This document shows positions 9,271 through 18,110 of a stretch of 64,000 bases of DNA, in pieces. The stretch spans positions 1 to 64,000 of the forward strand of contig NZ_BMUE01000024.1 of the NCBI RefSeq assembly GCF_014650035.1. The letters are read 5' to 3'. The stretch is from Streptomyces lucensis JCM 4490 (GTDB taxonomy: Bacteria; Actinomycetota; Actinomycetes; Streptomycetales; Streptomycetaceae). Below the pieces are notes generated by a model. That model searched no databases. It was not told the origin of the DNA and saw only the letters and a list, made by a program, of their open reading frames with translations. Each line of letters begins with the position of its first letter. Position 1 is the first letter of the stretch. The translations under genes were made by a program, and so were the position numbers.

Positions 9271-11265
9271 TCACGCTCCCGTGGCGACGAGGAGGACGGC
9301 GACCGCCAGGACGACGGTGCCGGCGAGCAGCGCGCTCACATAGGTCTGCACGTTGCCGGTCTGGGCGCGCCGTACGGCGGCCCCGAGCAGCCGGGGCAGG
9401 GCGGCGGCGCCGCGTACGTAGGTGTCGACGACCTCGCGGTCGAGGAACCGGACGAGGCTCGCTCCGGCCTGGACCGGGCGGACGAACAGCGCCGTGTACA
9501 CGGCGTCCAGGTGGAAGCCGGCGGCCGCGTGCCGGTGCAGCGGGCCGAGCAGCAGCCGTCCGGGGTCGGCCGGGTCGGGGGCGTAGGCGATGTCGCCGTA
9601 GGCCGGCTCGTGGGTGGCGATGGCCTCGGCCTCGACCAGTCCGGCGTCGCCCTCGGGGTGGGCGGCGACCGCGCCGAGCGGGGCCCGGGCGGCGAGCGCG
9701 GTGGTGCGCTGCCAGGCGCCGTAGGTGAGCAGCCCGCCGACCAGGGCGAGGCCCGTGCCGAGGATGGAGGTGAGGAGGGTCGGGGTCAGGTCGCGGCCGT
9801 CGAACCAGTCCGGCAGCGAGCGGTAGGCGAACCCGCCGAAGGCCAGGGACGGGATCGTGAGCACCCAGAGGACCACGGTCATCGTCAGCGGCTGGCGGCC
9901 GTGGTCGGGGGCTTCGGCGCCCCGGCCCCGGAAGGCCAGCAGCCACAGCCGGGTGGCGTAGGCGGCGGTGAGCAGGGCGGTGACCAGGCCGGCGACGAGG
10001 ACGATCCAGCCTGTCACGCCGGGGACGTGCGCGGTGTGGCCGTCGGCGGCGTGCTCGGCGGCGCCGAGGACGGACTCCTTGGAGAAGAAGCCGCTGAAGG
10101 GCGGGATCGCGGCGAGGGCCAGCAGCGCCACGGTCATCGTCCAGTAGGCGTCCGGGACGCGGTCGCGCAGGCCGTGCATGCGGGACATGGCGGCCAGCGA
10201 GTTGGTGCCGGCGGCGTGGATGATCACACCGGCGGCGAGGAACAGCAGTGCCTTGAAGGCGCCGTGGGACATCAGGTGGAAGACGGCGGCGCCGCGGTCG
10301 CCGACGGCGAGGGCGCCGGTCATGTAGCCGAGCTGGCCGATCGTCGAGTAGGCGAGGACGCGTTTGATGTCGTCCTGGGCGAGCGCGGCGACACCGGAGC
10401 CGGCCATCGTGACGGCGGCCATGACGGCGAGGACCACCATCGCGGCCGAGGAGGCCTCGAAGACGGGGAGGAGACGGGCGATGAAGTAGACACCGGCGGC
10501 GACCATCGTCGCGGCGTGGATCAGCGCCGAGACGGGCGTCGGGCCCGCCATCGCGTCCGGGAGCCAGGTGTGCAGCGGGAACTGGGCCGACTTGCCGGCC
10601 ACGCCGGCGAGCAGCAGCAGGGCGATGACTGTGGGGTGGTCGAGGCCGCCGCTCGTGACGGCTCCGAGGACGCGGGTGATGCGGAACGACCCGGCGTCGG
10701 TGCCGAGGGCGAACAGGCCGATCAGGAACGGCACGTCGCCGAGCTTGGTGACCAGGAACGCCTTCAGGGAGGCGGCGCGGGCCTCGGGGGTCTCCCAGTA
10801 GTGGCCGACGAGGAAGTAGGAGCAGATGCCCATGACCTCCCAGCCGACCAGCAGCACGATCAGGTCGCCCGAGTAGACGACCAGGAGCATCGCGGAGGTG
10901 AACAGTGAGACGAGGGCGGCGTAGGAGGGGTAGCGGGGGTCGTCGCGCAGGTAGCCCGTCGAGTAGATCTGCACGCAGGTCGCGACGAAGGCGACCACTA
11001 CGGCGACGAGCGCGGCGAAGCCGTCGATGTCGAGGGCCAGCTCGATCGGGACGGAGCCGGTGGGTGTCAGTTCGGTGTGGGAGGTGATGGCCTGGCCGCC
11101 GCCCTGCCGTACGGCGACCAGTGCGGCCAGGACGAGCGCGGCGAGGGGGGGCAGGACGGCGAGCGGTCGGACGAATCCGGGGGCGGTGCGGCCCAGGAGC
11201 AGGCCCGCCGCGGCGCCCAGGAACGGCAGGAGCGGGACGAGGACGGCGAGGGTGGTCGTGGTCAC
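9271..11265 (-). CDS. nuoL2: NADH-quinone oxidoreductase subunit L, second complex I
   Basis: The 664-residue protein has the NuoL core: [39 protein letters not shown] with the conserved lysine, and [19 protein letters not shown]-terminal part after residue 480 would form the long lateral helix and final anchoring helix of the distal proton pump. A soluble loop in that part ([20 protein letters not shown]) differs from the main-operon NuoL. The GTG start overlaps the nuoK2 stop (GTGA). It is the terminal pump of the truncated complex. Confidence 0.95.
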   Translation of the reverse strand: MTTTTLAVLVPLLPFLGAAAGLLLGRTAPGFVRPLAVLPPLAALVLAALVAVRQGGGQAITSHTELTPTGSVPIELALDIDGFAALVAVVVAFVATCVQIYSTGYLRDDPRYPSYAALVSLFTSAMLLVVYSGDLIVLLVGWEVMGICSYFLVGHYWETPEARAASLKAFLVTKLGDVPFLIGLFALGTDAGSFRITRVLGAVTSGGLDHPTVIALLLLAGVAGKSAQFPLHTWLPDAMAGPTPVSALIHAATMVAAGVYFIARLLPVFEASSAAMVVLAVMAAVTMAGSGVAALAQDDIKRVLAYSTIGQLGYMTGALAVGDRGAAVFHLMSHGAFKALLFLAAGVIIHAAGTNSLAAMSRMHGLRDRVPDAYWTMTVALLALAAIPPFSGFFSKESVLGAAEHAADGHTAHVPGVTGWIVLVAGLVTALLTAAYATRLWLLAFRGRGAEAPDHGRQPLTMTVVLWVLTIPSLAFGGFAYRSLPDWFDGRDLTPTLLTSILGTGLALVGGLLTYGAWQRTTALAARAPLGAVAAHPEGDAGLVEAEAIATHEPAYGDIAYAPDPADPGRLLLGPLHRHAAAGFHLDAVYTALFVRPVQAGASLVRFLDREVVDTYVRGAAALPRLLGAAVRRAQTGNVQTYVSALLAGTVVLAVAVLLVATGA

Positions 11266-11636
11266 GCGGTGGCCTCAGCCTTCTCGGCCGCGGAGGAGTC
11301 GGGGCGCTCGGTCTCGGGGCCCTCGGCGGTGTCGCGGAGCTTGTCGATGTCGGCGGTGCCGCGGTTGCGGTGGACGGCGAGGACGATCGCCAGGCCGATG
11401 CCGATCTCGGCGGCGGCGATGGCGATGGTGAACAGGGTCAGCGCCTGGCCGGAGTGCAGGGTCTCCTCGGCGGCCCGGCTGAGCCAGACGTCGAAGGCGA
11501 CCAGGTTGAGGTTGACGGCGTTGAGCATCAGCTCGACCGACATCAGGACGAGGATCGCGTTGCGGCGGGCGAGGACGCCGTACACGCCGGTGCAGAAGAG
11601 GAGGGAGGAGAGTACGGCGGGGTAGGCGAGGTGCAT
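11262..11636 (-). CDS. nuoK2: NADH-quinone oxidoreductase subunit K, second complex I
   Basis: This 124-residue protein has three helices and the conserved acidic residues of NuoK ([16 protein letters not shown] and [14 protein letters not shown]). It is about 25 residues longer than the main-operon NuoK because of a charged C-terminal tail ([17 protein letters not shown]). Its start codon shares bases with the nuoJ2 stop. NuoK links the quinone module to the antiporter subunits. Confidence 0.95.
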   Translation of the reverse strand: MHLAYPAVLSSLLFCTGVYGVLARRNAILVLMSVELMLNAVNLNLVAFDVWLSRAAEETLHSGQALTLFTIAIAAAEIGIGLAIVLAVHRNRGTADIDKLRDTAEGPETERPDSSAAEKAEATA

Positions 11637-12274
11637 CAGCGGGCGCCTTCCTTGTCGCCGGGGGCGCCGGCGGCCGCGGGGGTGTCGGGGGTGGTCTCCG
11701 CCGTGGCCTTGCGGGACAGGACGATCGCGCCGACCAGGGCCGCGAGGAGCAGCACGGACAGGGCCTCGAACGGCAGGACCCAGTTCTGGAAGAGGCTCTG
11801 GCCGGTGACGCGGGTGGTGCCGGCGGCCGGGCCGTCCAGGTCGATCCAGGTGGTGCGGAAGGCGTCGACGACGACCCAGACCAGGGCGCCGGCGGCGGCC
11901 GCCGCGACGACCAGGGCGGCCCAGCGGTTGCCTGAGTCGGCGTCCGGGGAGCGGCCGATCGGGGCCCGGGTGAGCATCAGTCCGAACAGGAGGAGGACGA
12001 CGACGGAGCCGACGTAGATCAGGACCTGCACCCAGGCGATGAACTCGGCCGTGAGCAGCAGGTACTCCACGGCCAGGCCGCCGAGGGCGACCACCAGCCA
12101 CAGGGCGGCGTGCACCAGCTGCCGGGTGGTGACGGTGACCAGCGCGGCGCCGAGGGTGACCAGGCCGACGAGGAGGAAGGCGATCTCGACGCCGGTCGGT
12201 GACAGGAAGCCGTGACCATTTCCGGCGGCGGCGGTCGTGGCGTGCGCCGCGGTGGCGGCTGCGGCGGGGCTCAC
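11636..12274 (-). CDS. nuoJ2: NADH-quinone oxidoreductase subunit J, second complex I
   Basis: The 212-residue protein has five helices, including [20 protein letters not shown] and [17 protein letters not shown], the NuoJ helix-3 region with its pi-bulge pattern. The N-terminal 20 residues are an alanine/threonine-rich leader before the first helix. GTG at 12274 overlaps the nuoI2 stop (GTGA). Only a short tail follows the last helix, whereas the main NuoJ carries about 85 extra residues. Confidence 0.93.
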   Translation of the reverse strand: MSPAAAATAAHATTAAAGNGHGFLSPTGVEIAFLLVGLVTLGAALVTVTTRQLVHAALWLVVALGGLAVEYLLLTAEFIAWVQVLIYVGSVVVLLLFGLMLTRAPIGRSPDADSGNRWAALVVAAAAAGALVWVVVDAFRTTWIDLDGPAAGTTRVTGQSLFQNWVLPFEALSVLLLAALVGAIVLSRKATAETTPDTPAAAGAPGDKEGAR

Positions 12275-12822
12275 GACTCCTCCTGCTGCGGTTCGGCCTG
12301 GGCGGCGGCCAGTTTCTCGGCGGTCTTGCGGGCTGCGGCGATCTCCTTGGGCTCCTCCGCCGCCGCGTCCAGGGCCGGCGGTGCCGGAACGGTCCACATC
12401 CACTCGCGGAGTTTGTCGCGCTCGTGGGTGAGGTCGCGGATGTCGGTCTCGGCGTACTCGAACTCCGGGGACCAGAAGAGGGCGTCGAAGGGACAGACCT
12501 CGATGCAGATGCCGCAGTACATGCACAGGGAGAAGTCGATCGCGAACCGGTCGAGGACGTTGCGGCTGCGCTCGCGGCCGCCGGGGTTCGCCGCCGGGAC
12601 GGTCTCCTTGTGGGAGTCGATGTAGATGCACCAGTCCGGGCACTCGCGGGCGCACAGCATGCAGACCGTGCAGTTCTCCTCGAACAGGCCGATCACGCCG
12701 CGGGTGCGGGGCGGCAGTTCGGGCTGCGCGTCCGGGTACTGCTCGGTGACCGTCTTCCTGGTCATCGTGCGCAGGGTGACGGCCAGGCCCTTGGCCAGGC
12801 CGGAGCCGGGGATGGGAGGCAT
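12271..12822 (-). CDS. nuoI2: NADH-quinone oxidoreductase subunit I, second complex I (2x[4Fe-4S])
   Basis: The 183-residue peripheral subunit has two CxxCxxCxxxCP motifs ([12 protein letters not shown] near residue 51 and [12 protein letters not shown] near residue 99), binding the clusters that correspond to N6a and N6b. In ordinary complex I these pass electrons from NuoG to NuoB; here nuoG is missing, so NuoI2 could be the docking point for ferredoxin. The C-terminal third is an alanine/glutamate-rich helix with no cluster residues. ATG at 12822 overlaps the nuoH2 stop by one base. Confidence 0.95.
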   Translation of the reverse strand: MPPIPGSGLAKGLAVTLRTMTRKTVTEQYPDAQPELPPRTRGVIGLFEENCTVCMLCARECPDWCIYIDSHKETVPAANPGGRERSRNVLDRFAIDFSLCMYCGICIEVCPFDALFWSPEFEYAETDIRDLTHERDKLREWMWTVPAPPALDAAAEEPKEIAAARKTAEKLAAAQAEPQQEES

Positions 12823-13790
12823 CAGGAGATCACCACCTTGACGATGCCGGTGAGGGCGATCTGGGCGAGGGAGAGGGGGACGAGGAGGGTCCAGGACAGT
12901 TTCTGTAGCTGGTCCTCGCGCAGCCGGGGGTAGGTGACCCGCAGCCAGATGACGACGAACGCGAGGAGCGCGGTCTTCAGCAGGGTCCACACCCAGCCCA
13001 GGCCGTCCGCGCCCCACGGGCCGTGCCAGCCGCCCAGGAAGAGGACGGTGGTCAGGCCGCACAGGACGACGATGCCCGCGTACTCGGCGAGCAGGAACAG
13101 GGCGAAGCGCAGGCCGGTGTACTCGGTGTACGCGCCGAAGATGATCTCCGAGTCGGCGACGGGCATGTCGAACGGCGGGCGCTGCAGTTCGGCGAGTCCG
13201 GCCACGAAGAAGACGATGGCGCCGACGATCTGCCAGGGCAGCCACCACCAGTGGAAGGCGTGCAGGATGCCCGGGAGGGAGACGGTGCCCGCGGCCATCG
13301 CGACGGAGGCCGCCGCCAGCAGCATCGGGAGTTCGTAGGCGAGCAGCTGGGCGGCCGTGCGCAGGCCGCCGAGCAGGGAGAACTTGTTCGCGCTGGCCCA
13401 GCCGGCCATGAGGGAGCCGAGCACGCCGACGCCCATCACCGCGAGCACGAAGAACACGCCCGCGTCGAGGACCTGGCCGACGGCGCCCTCGCCGGGGCCG
13501 ATGGGGATGGCGAGCAGGACGAGCAGATAGGGCAGCAGGGCCACGGCGGGGGCCAGCTGGAAGACGCGCCGGTCGGCGCCCGCCGGGACCACGTCCTCCT
13601 TCTGGGCGAACTTGACGCCGTCGGCGATCAGCTGGGCCCAGCCGTGGAAGCCGCCCGCGTACATCGGGCCGAGCCGGCCCTGCATGTGGGCCATCACCTT
13701 GTGCTCGGTCTGGCCGACGATCAGCGGGAAGGTGAGGAAGACGACGAACACGGCGAGGAGTCGCAGGGCGACGTCCAGCGCGTCGTTCAC
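12822..13790 (-). CDS. nuoH2: NADH-quinone oxidoreductase subunit H, second complex I
   Basis: The 322-residue, eight-helix subunit forms the heel of the membrane arm and part of the quinone tunnel. Conserved signatures are [19 protein letters not shown], the acidic loop [20 protein letters not shown] and [17 protein letters not shown]. It is about 130 residues shorter than the main-operon NuoH, lacking its proline-rich C-terminal tail. GTG overlaps the nuoC2 stop. Retention of the quinone-site loop argues that the complex still reduces a quinone. Confidence 0.95.
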   Translation of the reverse strand: MNDALDVALRLLAVFVVFLTFPLIVGQTEHKVMAHMQGRLGPMYAGGFHGWAQLIADGVKFAQKEDVVPAGADRRVFQLAPAVALLPYLLVLLAIPIGPGEGAVGQVLDAGVFFVLAVMGVGVLGSLMAGWASANKFSLLGGLRTAAQLLAYELPMLLAAASVAMAAGTVSLPGILHAFHWWWLPWQIVGAIVFFVAGLAELQRPPFDMPVADSEIIFGAYTEYTGLRFALFLLAEYAGIVVLCGLTTVLFLGGWHGPWGADGLGWVWTLLKTALLAFVVIWLRVTYPRLREDQLQKLSWTLLVPLSLAQIALTGIVKVVIS

Positions 13791-15319
13791 TGCGGGCCTC
13801 CTGTGGGGTCGTCGGTGGAGCGGTCGCCGGGCTCGTCCGTGGTGCCGGGTCCCTGCAGGCGCTCGGTTTCCCGGGGGGCTGCGGGCGGCTCCGGTGTCTT
13901 GCGGGGTTCCGCGGTGTCCCTGCGTTCCGGTGCCTCGGCAGGTTCCACCGATTCCGCAGGTTCGACTGGTTCCGCCGATTCCACTGGTTCCGCCGGTTGT
14001 TCGGCGGCTCCCCCGGATTCGGCGGGCTGCTGCGGGCGGGGCTCGGGCGGCGTCGGCCGCGGCTCGTCGTAGGCGGGGCGTGCGTGGTGCCAGGGCGCGT
14101 CCGAGCTGCGCGGAGCCGGACTCCGCCGCGCGGCCGGCGCGGCGCCGTCCTGCCCGGCCGGTGTCGGTTCGGCCGGTGTCGGTTCGGCCGGTTCGGGTTG
14201 CGCCGGTGCCGGTTCCGGGGTGCCGGTGCGCTGGGAGGCCGAGCCCCCGGAGGCGCTGCGGGCGCGGCGCGGTCGGGCCGGGGACGCCGCGGGGGCCTGT
14301 GCCGGGCCGGGTTCGTGCGCCACCGACGCCTCGGCGGCCGGTCCTTCCGCCGCCGAGGCCCGGGTCGCGTCACCCTCGGCCGCGCTCTGCTTCCGCGTCG
14401 CCGCGTCCTCGGACGGTGTCGCCGCGTCCTCGGACGGTGTCGCCGTGTCCTCGGACGGTGCTGCGGTCTGGCTCACCGAGCCTTCGCTCGCGCTCCGCGT
14501 CCGGCGCGGACGGGCGGCGGCTCCGGCAGGTCCGGGCGCTCCGGGGGCACCGCCGGCCTCGGCGGCACCAGCGGCGCCGACGGCTCCCGTCGCAGGCCCG
14601 GCGGCCTCGCTCTGGCTCGCGGAGCCCTCCGCCGCCGTACGGGTGCGCCGTACCGGGCGCTCGCCGGCCGCCGCGCGTGCGGGCCGCTCTCCCGCCGCAC
14701 GCCCCGCGCCCCGCGCCGGGCGCGCCGGGGCGGCGGGCAGCTGGCCCTTGAGCGGACCCCACTCGTTCGGGTCGGGAACGCCGGGGGGAAGCATCTGCCG
14801 GCGCTTGGGGCCGCCGTGGCCCGCACCCGCCGCGGACTCCCCGGGCTCCTTGGCGCCGGGCCACGCCTTGGCGACGCGGGCGGCGAGCACGAAGTCCTTG
14901 CGCAGCGGGTGCCCCTCGAAGTTCTCGGGGAGCAGCAGGTGCTCCAGCCCCGGGTGGCCGTCGAAGACGACGCCGAACATCTCGTGGGTCTCGCGCTCGT
15001 GCCAGGCCGCGCCCGCGTAGACGCCGACGGCCGACGGGAGCGCGGGGGCCTCGTGCGGGACGGTCGTGCGGACGAGGAGCCGGCGGACCGGGTTCAGCGC
15101 GGCGACGTGGGCGCAGACACGGAAGCCCGTGCCCGGTTCGTCGACGGCGCTCAGCCAGTCGAAGTAGGTGCACGACAGCGTCGTACGGGCCGTCTCCAGG
15201 GCGGTGAGCCAGGCGGACGGCGGTACGTCCACGGTCAGGACGTCGTACGACTCCTCGGCCGTGGCCTGCGCGCCGAACAGCTCCTCGGCCGGGGCGGGCA
15301 GCCAGCCGGCCGCGCTCAT
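13787..15319 (-). CDS. nuoC2: NADH-quinone oxidoreductase subunit C with a ~330-residue disordered tail
   Basis: Residues 1-180 form a NuoC (30-kDa) domain with [18 protein letters not shown] and HPLRKDF. After residue 185 comes a low-complexity tail to residue 510, rich in Ala, Pro, Glu, Arg and Ser. It contains three spaced copies of RPRRxRSASxGSxSQ-like motifs and a three-fold PSEDAAT repeat. NuoC of the main operon has no such tail. It is not a NuoCD fusion: no NuoD sequence follows. The tail is predicted to be unstructured and could recruit a partner or be phosphorylated, but this is inference. ATGA overlap with nuoB2 and GTGA overlap with nuoH2 show it is translated as part of the operon. 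Confidence 0.92.
   Translation of the reverse strand: MSAAGWLPAPAEELFGAQATAEESYDVLTVDVPPSAWLTALETARTTLSCTYFDWLSAVDEPGTGFRVCAHVAALNPVRRLLVRTTVPHEAPALPSAVGVYAGAAWHERETHEMFGVVFDGHPGLEHLLLPENFEGHPLRKDFVLAARVAKAWPGAKEPGESAAGAGHGGPKRRQMLPPGVPDPNEWGPLKGQLPAAPARPARGAGRAAGERPARAAAGERPVRRTRTAAEGSASQSEAAGPATGAVGAAGAAEAGGAPGAPGPAGAAARPRRTRSASEGSVSQTAAPSEDTATPSEDAATPSEDAATRKQSAAEGDATRASAAEGPAAEASVAHEPGPAQAPAASPARPRRARSASGGSASQRTGTPEPAPAQPEPAEPTPAEPTPAGQDGAAPAARRSPAPRSSDAPWHHARPAYDEPRPTPPEPRPQQPAESGGAAEQPAEPVESAEPVEPAESVEPAEAPERRDTAEPRKTPEPPAAPRETERLQGPGTTDEPGDRSTDDPTGGPQ
14400..14462. repeat. Three 21-bp tandem repeats in the nuoC2 tail
   Basis: Units at 14400-14420, 14421-14441 and 14442-14462 differ at only a few bases and encode SEDAATP-like heptads on the minus strand. 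Being a multiple of three they keep the frame, so copy number may vary between strains without loss of function. Confidence 0.85.
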
Positions 15320-15927
15320 CGGGGGTCCCCCTCACCGGCCGGGGCCGGTGGCTTCACCAGACCGCTCTGCAGGGCCGCGGCCGACGGGCGGGCGGGCCCG
15401 TCGCCGTACCGCTCGCCGAGGGACTCGCGGGCGATCTTCTCCTGGAGCTTGAGGATGCCCTGGAGCAGCGCCTCGGGGCGCGGCGGGCAGCCGGGGACGT
15501 AGACGTCCACCGGGATGATCTGGTCGACGCCCTTGGTGACGGAGTACGAGTCCCAGTACGGGCCGCCGCAGTTGGAGCAGGCGCCGAAGGAGATGACGTA
15601 CTTCGGCTCGGGCATCTGCTCGTACAGGCGCTTGACCGCCGGGGCCATCTTGTCCGTGACCGTGCCGGAGACGACCATCAGGTCGGCCTGGCGGGGGCCC
15701 GGGGCGAAGGGGATGACGCCGAGCCGGATGAAGTCGTGCCGGGCCATCGACGCGGCGATGAACTCGATCGCGCAGCAGGCGAGGCCGAAGTTGAACACCC
15801 AGAGCGAGTACCGGCGGCCCCAGTTCAGGACCACCTTCATCGGCTCGGGGGCGAGCCGGGCCAGCGCCCCCAGCCGCTTGGGCTCCGGGAGCGGCGTGGG
15901 CTCGGGAGCGGACGGGGTCACGTCCAT
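15316..15927 (-). CDS. nuoB2: NADH-quinone oxidoreductase subunit B, second complex I (N2 cluster)
   Basis: The 203-residue protein holds all ligands for the terminal [4Fe-4S] cluster N2: [10 protein letters not shown] near residue 45, the cysteine in [10 protein letters not shown] and the [11 protein letters not shown] cysteine. It differs from main NuoB in the [11 protein letters not shown] segment and has a longer C-terminus. N2 normally reduces quinone at the NuoB-NuoD interface, so its partner NuoD must come from elsewhere. The start overlaps nuoA2 by 10 nt and the stop overlaps nuoC2 by 4 nt. Confidence 0.95.
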   Translation of the reverse strand: MDVTPSAPEPTPLPEPKRLGALARLAPEPMKVVLNWGRRYSLWVFNFGLACCAIEFIAASMARHDFIRLGVIPFAPGPRQADLMVVSGTVTDKMAPAVKRLYEQMPEPKYVISFGACSNCGGPYWDSYSVTKGVDQIIPVDVYVPGCPPRPEALLQGILKLQEKIARESLGERYGDGPARPSAAALQSGLVKPPAPAGEGDPR

Positions 15928-16337
15928 GCCAGGACCCCCTTCTTGTAGGCGTACAGCAGGCCCACGGCGAGGAAGCCGAGGAAGAGGAACATCTCCACGA
16001 GGGTCGTCGCGCCGTAGCCGGGCGCGGCGAAGACCGTCGCCCAGGGGAACAGGAAGATCGAGTCGACGGCGAAGATCACGTAGAGGAAGGCGTAGACGTA
16101 GTAGCGGACCTGGGTGTGGGCCCAGCCCTCGCCGACGGGGTCGACGCCGCACTCGTAGGTGAGGAGTTTCTCCGGGGTGGGCACGACCGGCCGCAGCAGG
16201 CGGCCCGCGCCGAAGGCGACCGCGACGAACAGCACGCCGATGAGGGCGAGCAGTCCCACGGCCGAGTAGGACCGGAAGTAGCCGGCCGCGATCACGTTCG
16301 CCGCGGCGCCCGTCGAGTGCCCCAACGTCTCCGGCAC
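15918..16337 (-). CDS. nuoA2: NADH-quinone oxidoreductase subunit A, second complex I
   Basis: The 139-residue, three-helix membrane subunit is the first gene of the nuo2 operon. The NuoA motif [20 protein letters not shown] carries the loop cysteine that reports on the quinone cavity, and [23 protein letters not shown] is the second helix with its conserved acidic residue. GTG at 16337 is preceded by GAGGGA. The upstream region is divergent to a sensor kinase gene and has a candidate promoter and five GTGA repeats. Confidence 0.95.
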   Translation of the reverse strand: MPETLGHSTGAAANVIAAGYFRSYSAVGLLALIGVLFVAVAFGAGRLLRPVVPTPEKLLTYECGVDPVGEGWAHTQVRYYVYAFLYVIFAVDSIFLFPWATVFAAPGYGATTLVEMFLFLGFLAVGLLYAYKKGVLAWT

Positions 16338-16362
16338 CGTGCGTCCCTCGCTCCCTGACCTC

Positions 16363-16394
16363 GTGACCTAGGTGAACTCTGTGATGTGACGTGA
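16363..16394. repeat. Five GTGA repeats in the nuo2 leader
   Basis: GTGA occurs at 16363, 16372, 16381, 16386 and 16391, at intervals of 9, 9, 5 and 5 bp. The cluster lies between the candidate nuo2 promoter and the nuoA2 start. It could be a regulator-binding array; no matching consensus is known to me. Confidence 0.4.
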
Positions 16395-16416
16395 TTCGAG
16401 GATCTGTACGCACGGG

Positions 16417-16444
16417 AGTCTAGGCCCTGCTAAAGAAGCGGTAA
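16417..16444 (-). promoter_or_regulatory. Candidate promoter of the nuo2 operon
   Basis: On the minus strand TTACCG and TAGACT are separated by 16 bp, giving an acceptable -35/-10 pair about 75 nt before the nuoA2 start. The -10 fits TANNNT; the -35 is weak, as usual in Streptomyces. Confidence 0.4.
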
Positions 16445-16570
16445 GCAGCCCATCACGCCCTGAGACGCGCGAGGGCGTCCCGCCGGGGCCTGGGGTGGGG
16501 TTTTCCCCCGCCGGCGGAGGGCGGCGTACCGCATGGCGCGAGGGGGGTGGCGCACGGCAGTCTGGCCGTC

Positions 16571-17893
16571 ATGACCGCTCCCAGTTCCGCCGGCCGGACC
16601 GATGGCACAGACCACGCCGACGGCTTCGACCGGCCCGACGGAAACGCTCGACCCGGCGCAGTCGCCCTGCCCGACGAGACCGCACTGCCCGACGGAATCG
16701 CCCTGCCCGACGGGACCGACCGGCCTGCCGGGGTCCCCCGCACCGACGGCGCCGACCGCTTGCCTCCGCCCCGGCTCGCCTATGAGGCGCACACCTGGAA
16801 GGAGATCGCGCATCTCCTGCTCAACCTCCCGGTGGCGGTGTTCGGCTTCGTCTACGCGATCACGGCGCTGGTCACCGGCGGAACCCTGACCCTCACCGTG
16901 ATCGGCCTGCCGCTGCTCGCGCTCTGCCTGCTGGGGGCCCGGCAGCTCGGCAAGCTGGAGCGGGCCCGGGCCAGGAGGCTCCTCGGGGTCCGGGTGGAGG
17001 AGCCCACCCCGCTGCCGCTGGCCAGGGGCGGAGGCCCGGGAGAGCGGCTGTGGATGGCGCTGAAGGACCCGGTGGGCTGGCGGACGCTGCTGTACGACGC
17101 CATCCGGCTGCCGTGGGGCGTCTTCACCTTCTGCACCGTGCTGGCGTCGCTGTTCGTGCTGTGGCCGGTGCTGCCCTACCTCGCGCGGGCGCTGACGAAC
17201 GTCGACCGGGCGATGGTGCGCGGCCTGCTGTCGCCGTCGGACACCCTGGAGCGGCGGATCGCCGAACTGGAGTCCGACCGCGGAGTCGTGGTCGACACGG
17301 CGGCGGCGGATCTGCGGCGGATCGAGCGGGACCTGCACGACGGCGCCCAGGCCCGACTGGTCAACCTGGCCATGGGCCTCGGTCTGGCCAAGGAGAAGCT
17401 GCTGGAGGACCCCGACGCCGCCGCGGCGATGGTGGACGAGGCGCACGGCGAGGTGAAGCTGGCCCTGCAGGAGCTGCGGGACCTGGCCCGGGGCATCCAT
17501 CCGGCCGTGCTCACGGACCGGGGTCTGGACGCGGCCCTGTCGTCGGTCGCCACCCGCTGCACGGTGCCGGTGACGGTGACCGTGGACCTGCCGGCGCGGC
17601 CGGCGGAGGCCATCGAAGGCATCGCCTACTTCACGGTCTCGGAGCTGCTGCAGAACGTCAGCAAGCACAGCGGGGCCCGCTCCGCCTCCGTCGACGTCTG
17701 GCGCTCGGACGACCGGCTGCTCATCCAGGTCCGGGACGACGGCCGGGGCGGCGCCCGGCTGGACGGGGGCAGCGGCATGCGGGGCCTCGCGGAGCGGCTG
17801 GGCGCGGTGGACGGCCTGTTCGCCGTCGACTCCCCGGCCGGCGGCCCGACCGTGGTCACCACGGAACTGCCGTGGCGGGACCGCAAGGCCTAG
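16571..17893 (+). CDS. Sensor histidine kinase (NarL-partner type), copy 1
   Basis: The 440-residue kinase starts with a non-conserved 70-residue leader containing three LPDxx repeats (ALPDETALPDGIALPDGTD). A putative sensor domain with four membrane helices follows (residues ~80-210). The HisKA_3 dimerisation helix has its phospho-acceptor at His256 in RRIERDLHDGAQARLV, and the HATPase region has the N-box ELLQNVSKHS and DDGRGG. ATG at 16571 is the nearest start to the domain with reasonable spacing; an extra 8 codons upstream are possible. It is the first of two tandem kinases ahead of one response regulator and divergent from nuo2. The stimulus is unknown; a redox or respiration signal is a guess from location. 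Confidence 0.88.
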   Translation: MTAPSSAGRTDGTDHADGFDRPDGNARPGAVALPDETALPDGIALPDGTDRPAGVPRTDGADRLPPPRLAYEAHTWKEIAHLLLNLPVAVFGFVYAITALVTGGTLTLTVIGLPLLALCLLGARQLGKLERARARRLLGVRVEEPTPLPLARGGGPGERLWMALKDPVGWRTLLYDAIRLPWGVFTFCTVLASLFVLWPVLPYLARALTNVDRAMVRGLLSPSDTLERRIAELESDRGVVVDTAAADLRRIERDLHDGAQARLVNLAMGLGLAKEKLLEDPDAAAAMVDEAHGEVKLALQELRDLARGIHPAVLTDRGLDAALSSVATRCTVPVTVTVDLPARPAEAIEGIAYFTVSELLQNVSKHSGARSASVDVWRSDDRLLIQVRDDGRGGARLDGGSGMRGLAERLGAVDGLFAVDSPAGGPTVVTTELPWRDRKA

Positions 17894-17955
17894 CCGCACC
17901 CGGCTGCGCTTCGGGGCGGGACCACGGCGGAACCGCACCCGGAGGCACTTCGGGG
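17894..17955. repeat. 23-bp imperfect direct repeat between the two kinase genes
   Basis: Copies at 17894-17916 and 17933-17955 share CCGCACCCGG, then a variable centre, then CTTCGGGG. It sits just behind the first kinase gene and may be a protein site for transcription of the second one or a relic of the duplication. Confidence 0.5.
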
Positions 17956-18110
17956 TCACGCACGCTCCAGGGGTCTCCGGGGATCTCCAGGGGTGGGGAA
18001 AACCCCCGGGCCAAGACGCCGACGGCCTTCATGGTCCGGCTGCGCGGCGCGGACGACCCTGGTGGTACGGCTGATCCGCCGCTCGGACGAGGAGAACGGG
18101 ACGACATTCG

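Noticed and set aside
13787-15319. NuoC2 as a NuoCD fusion
   Set aside because: Nothing in the tail resembles NuoD (no GPQHPSTHG or helical core); the tail is low complexity.
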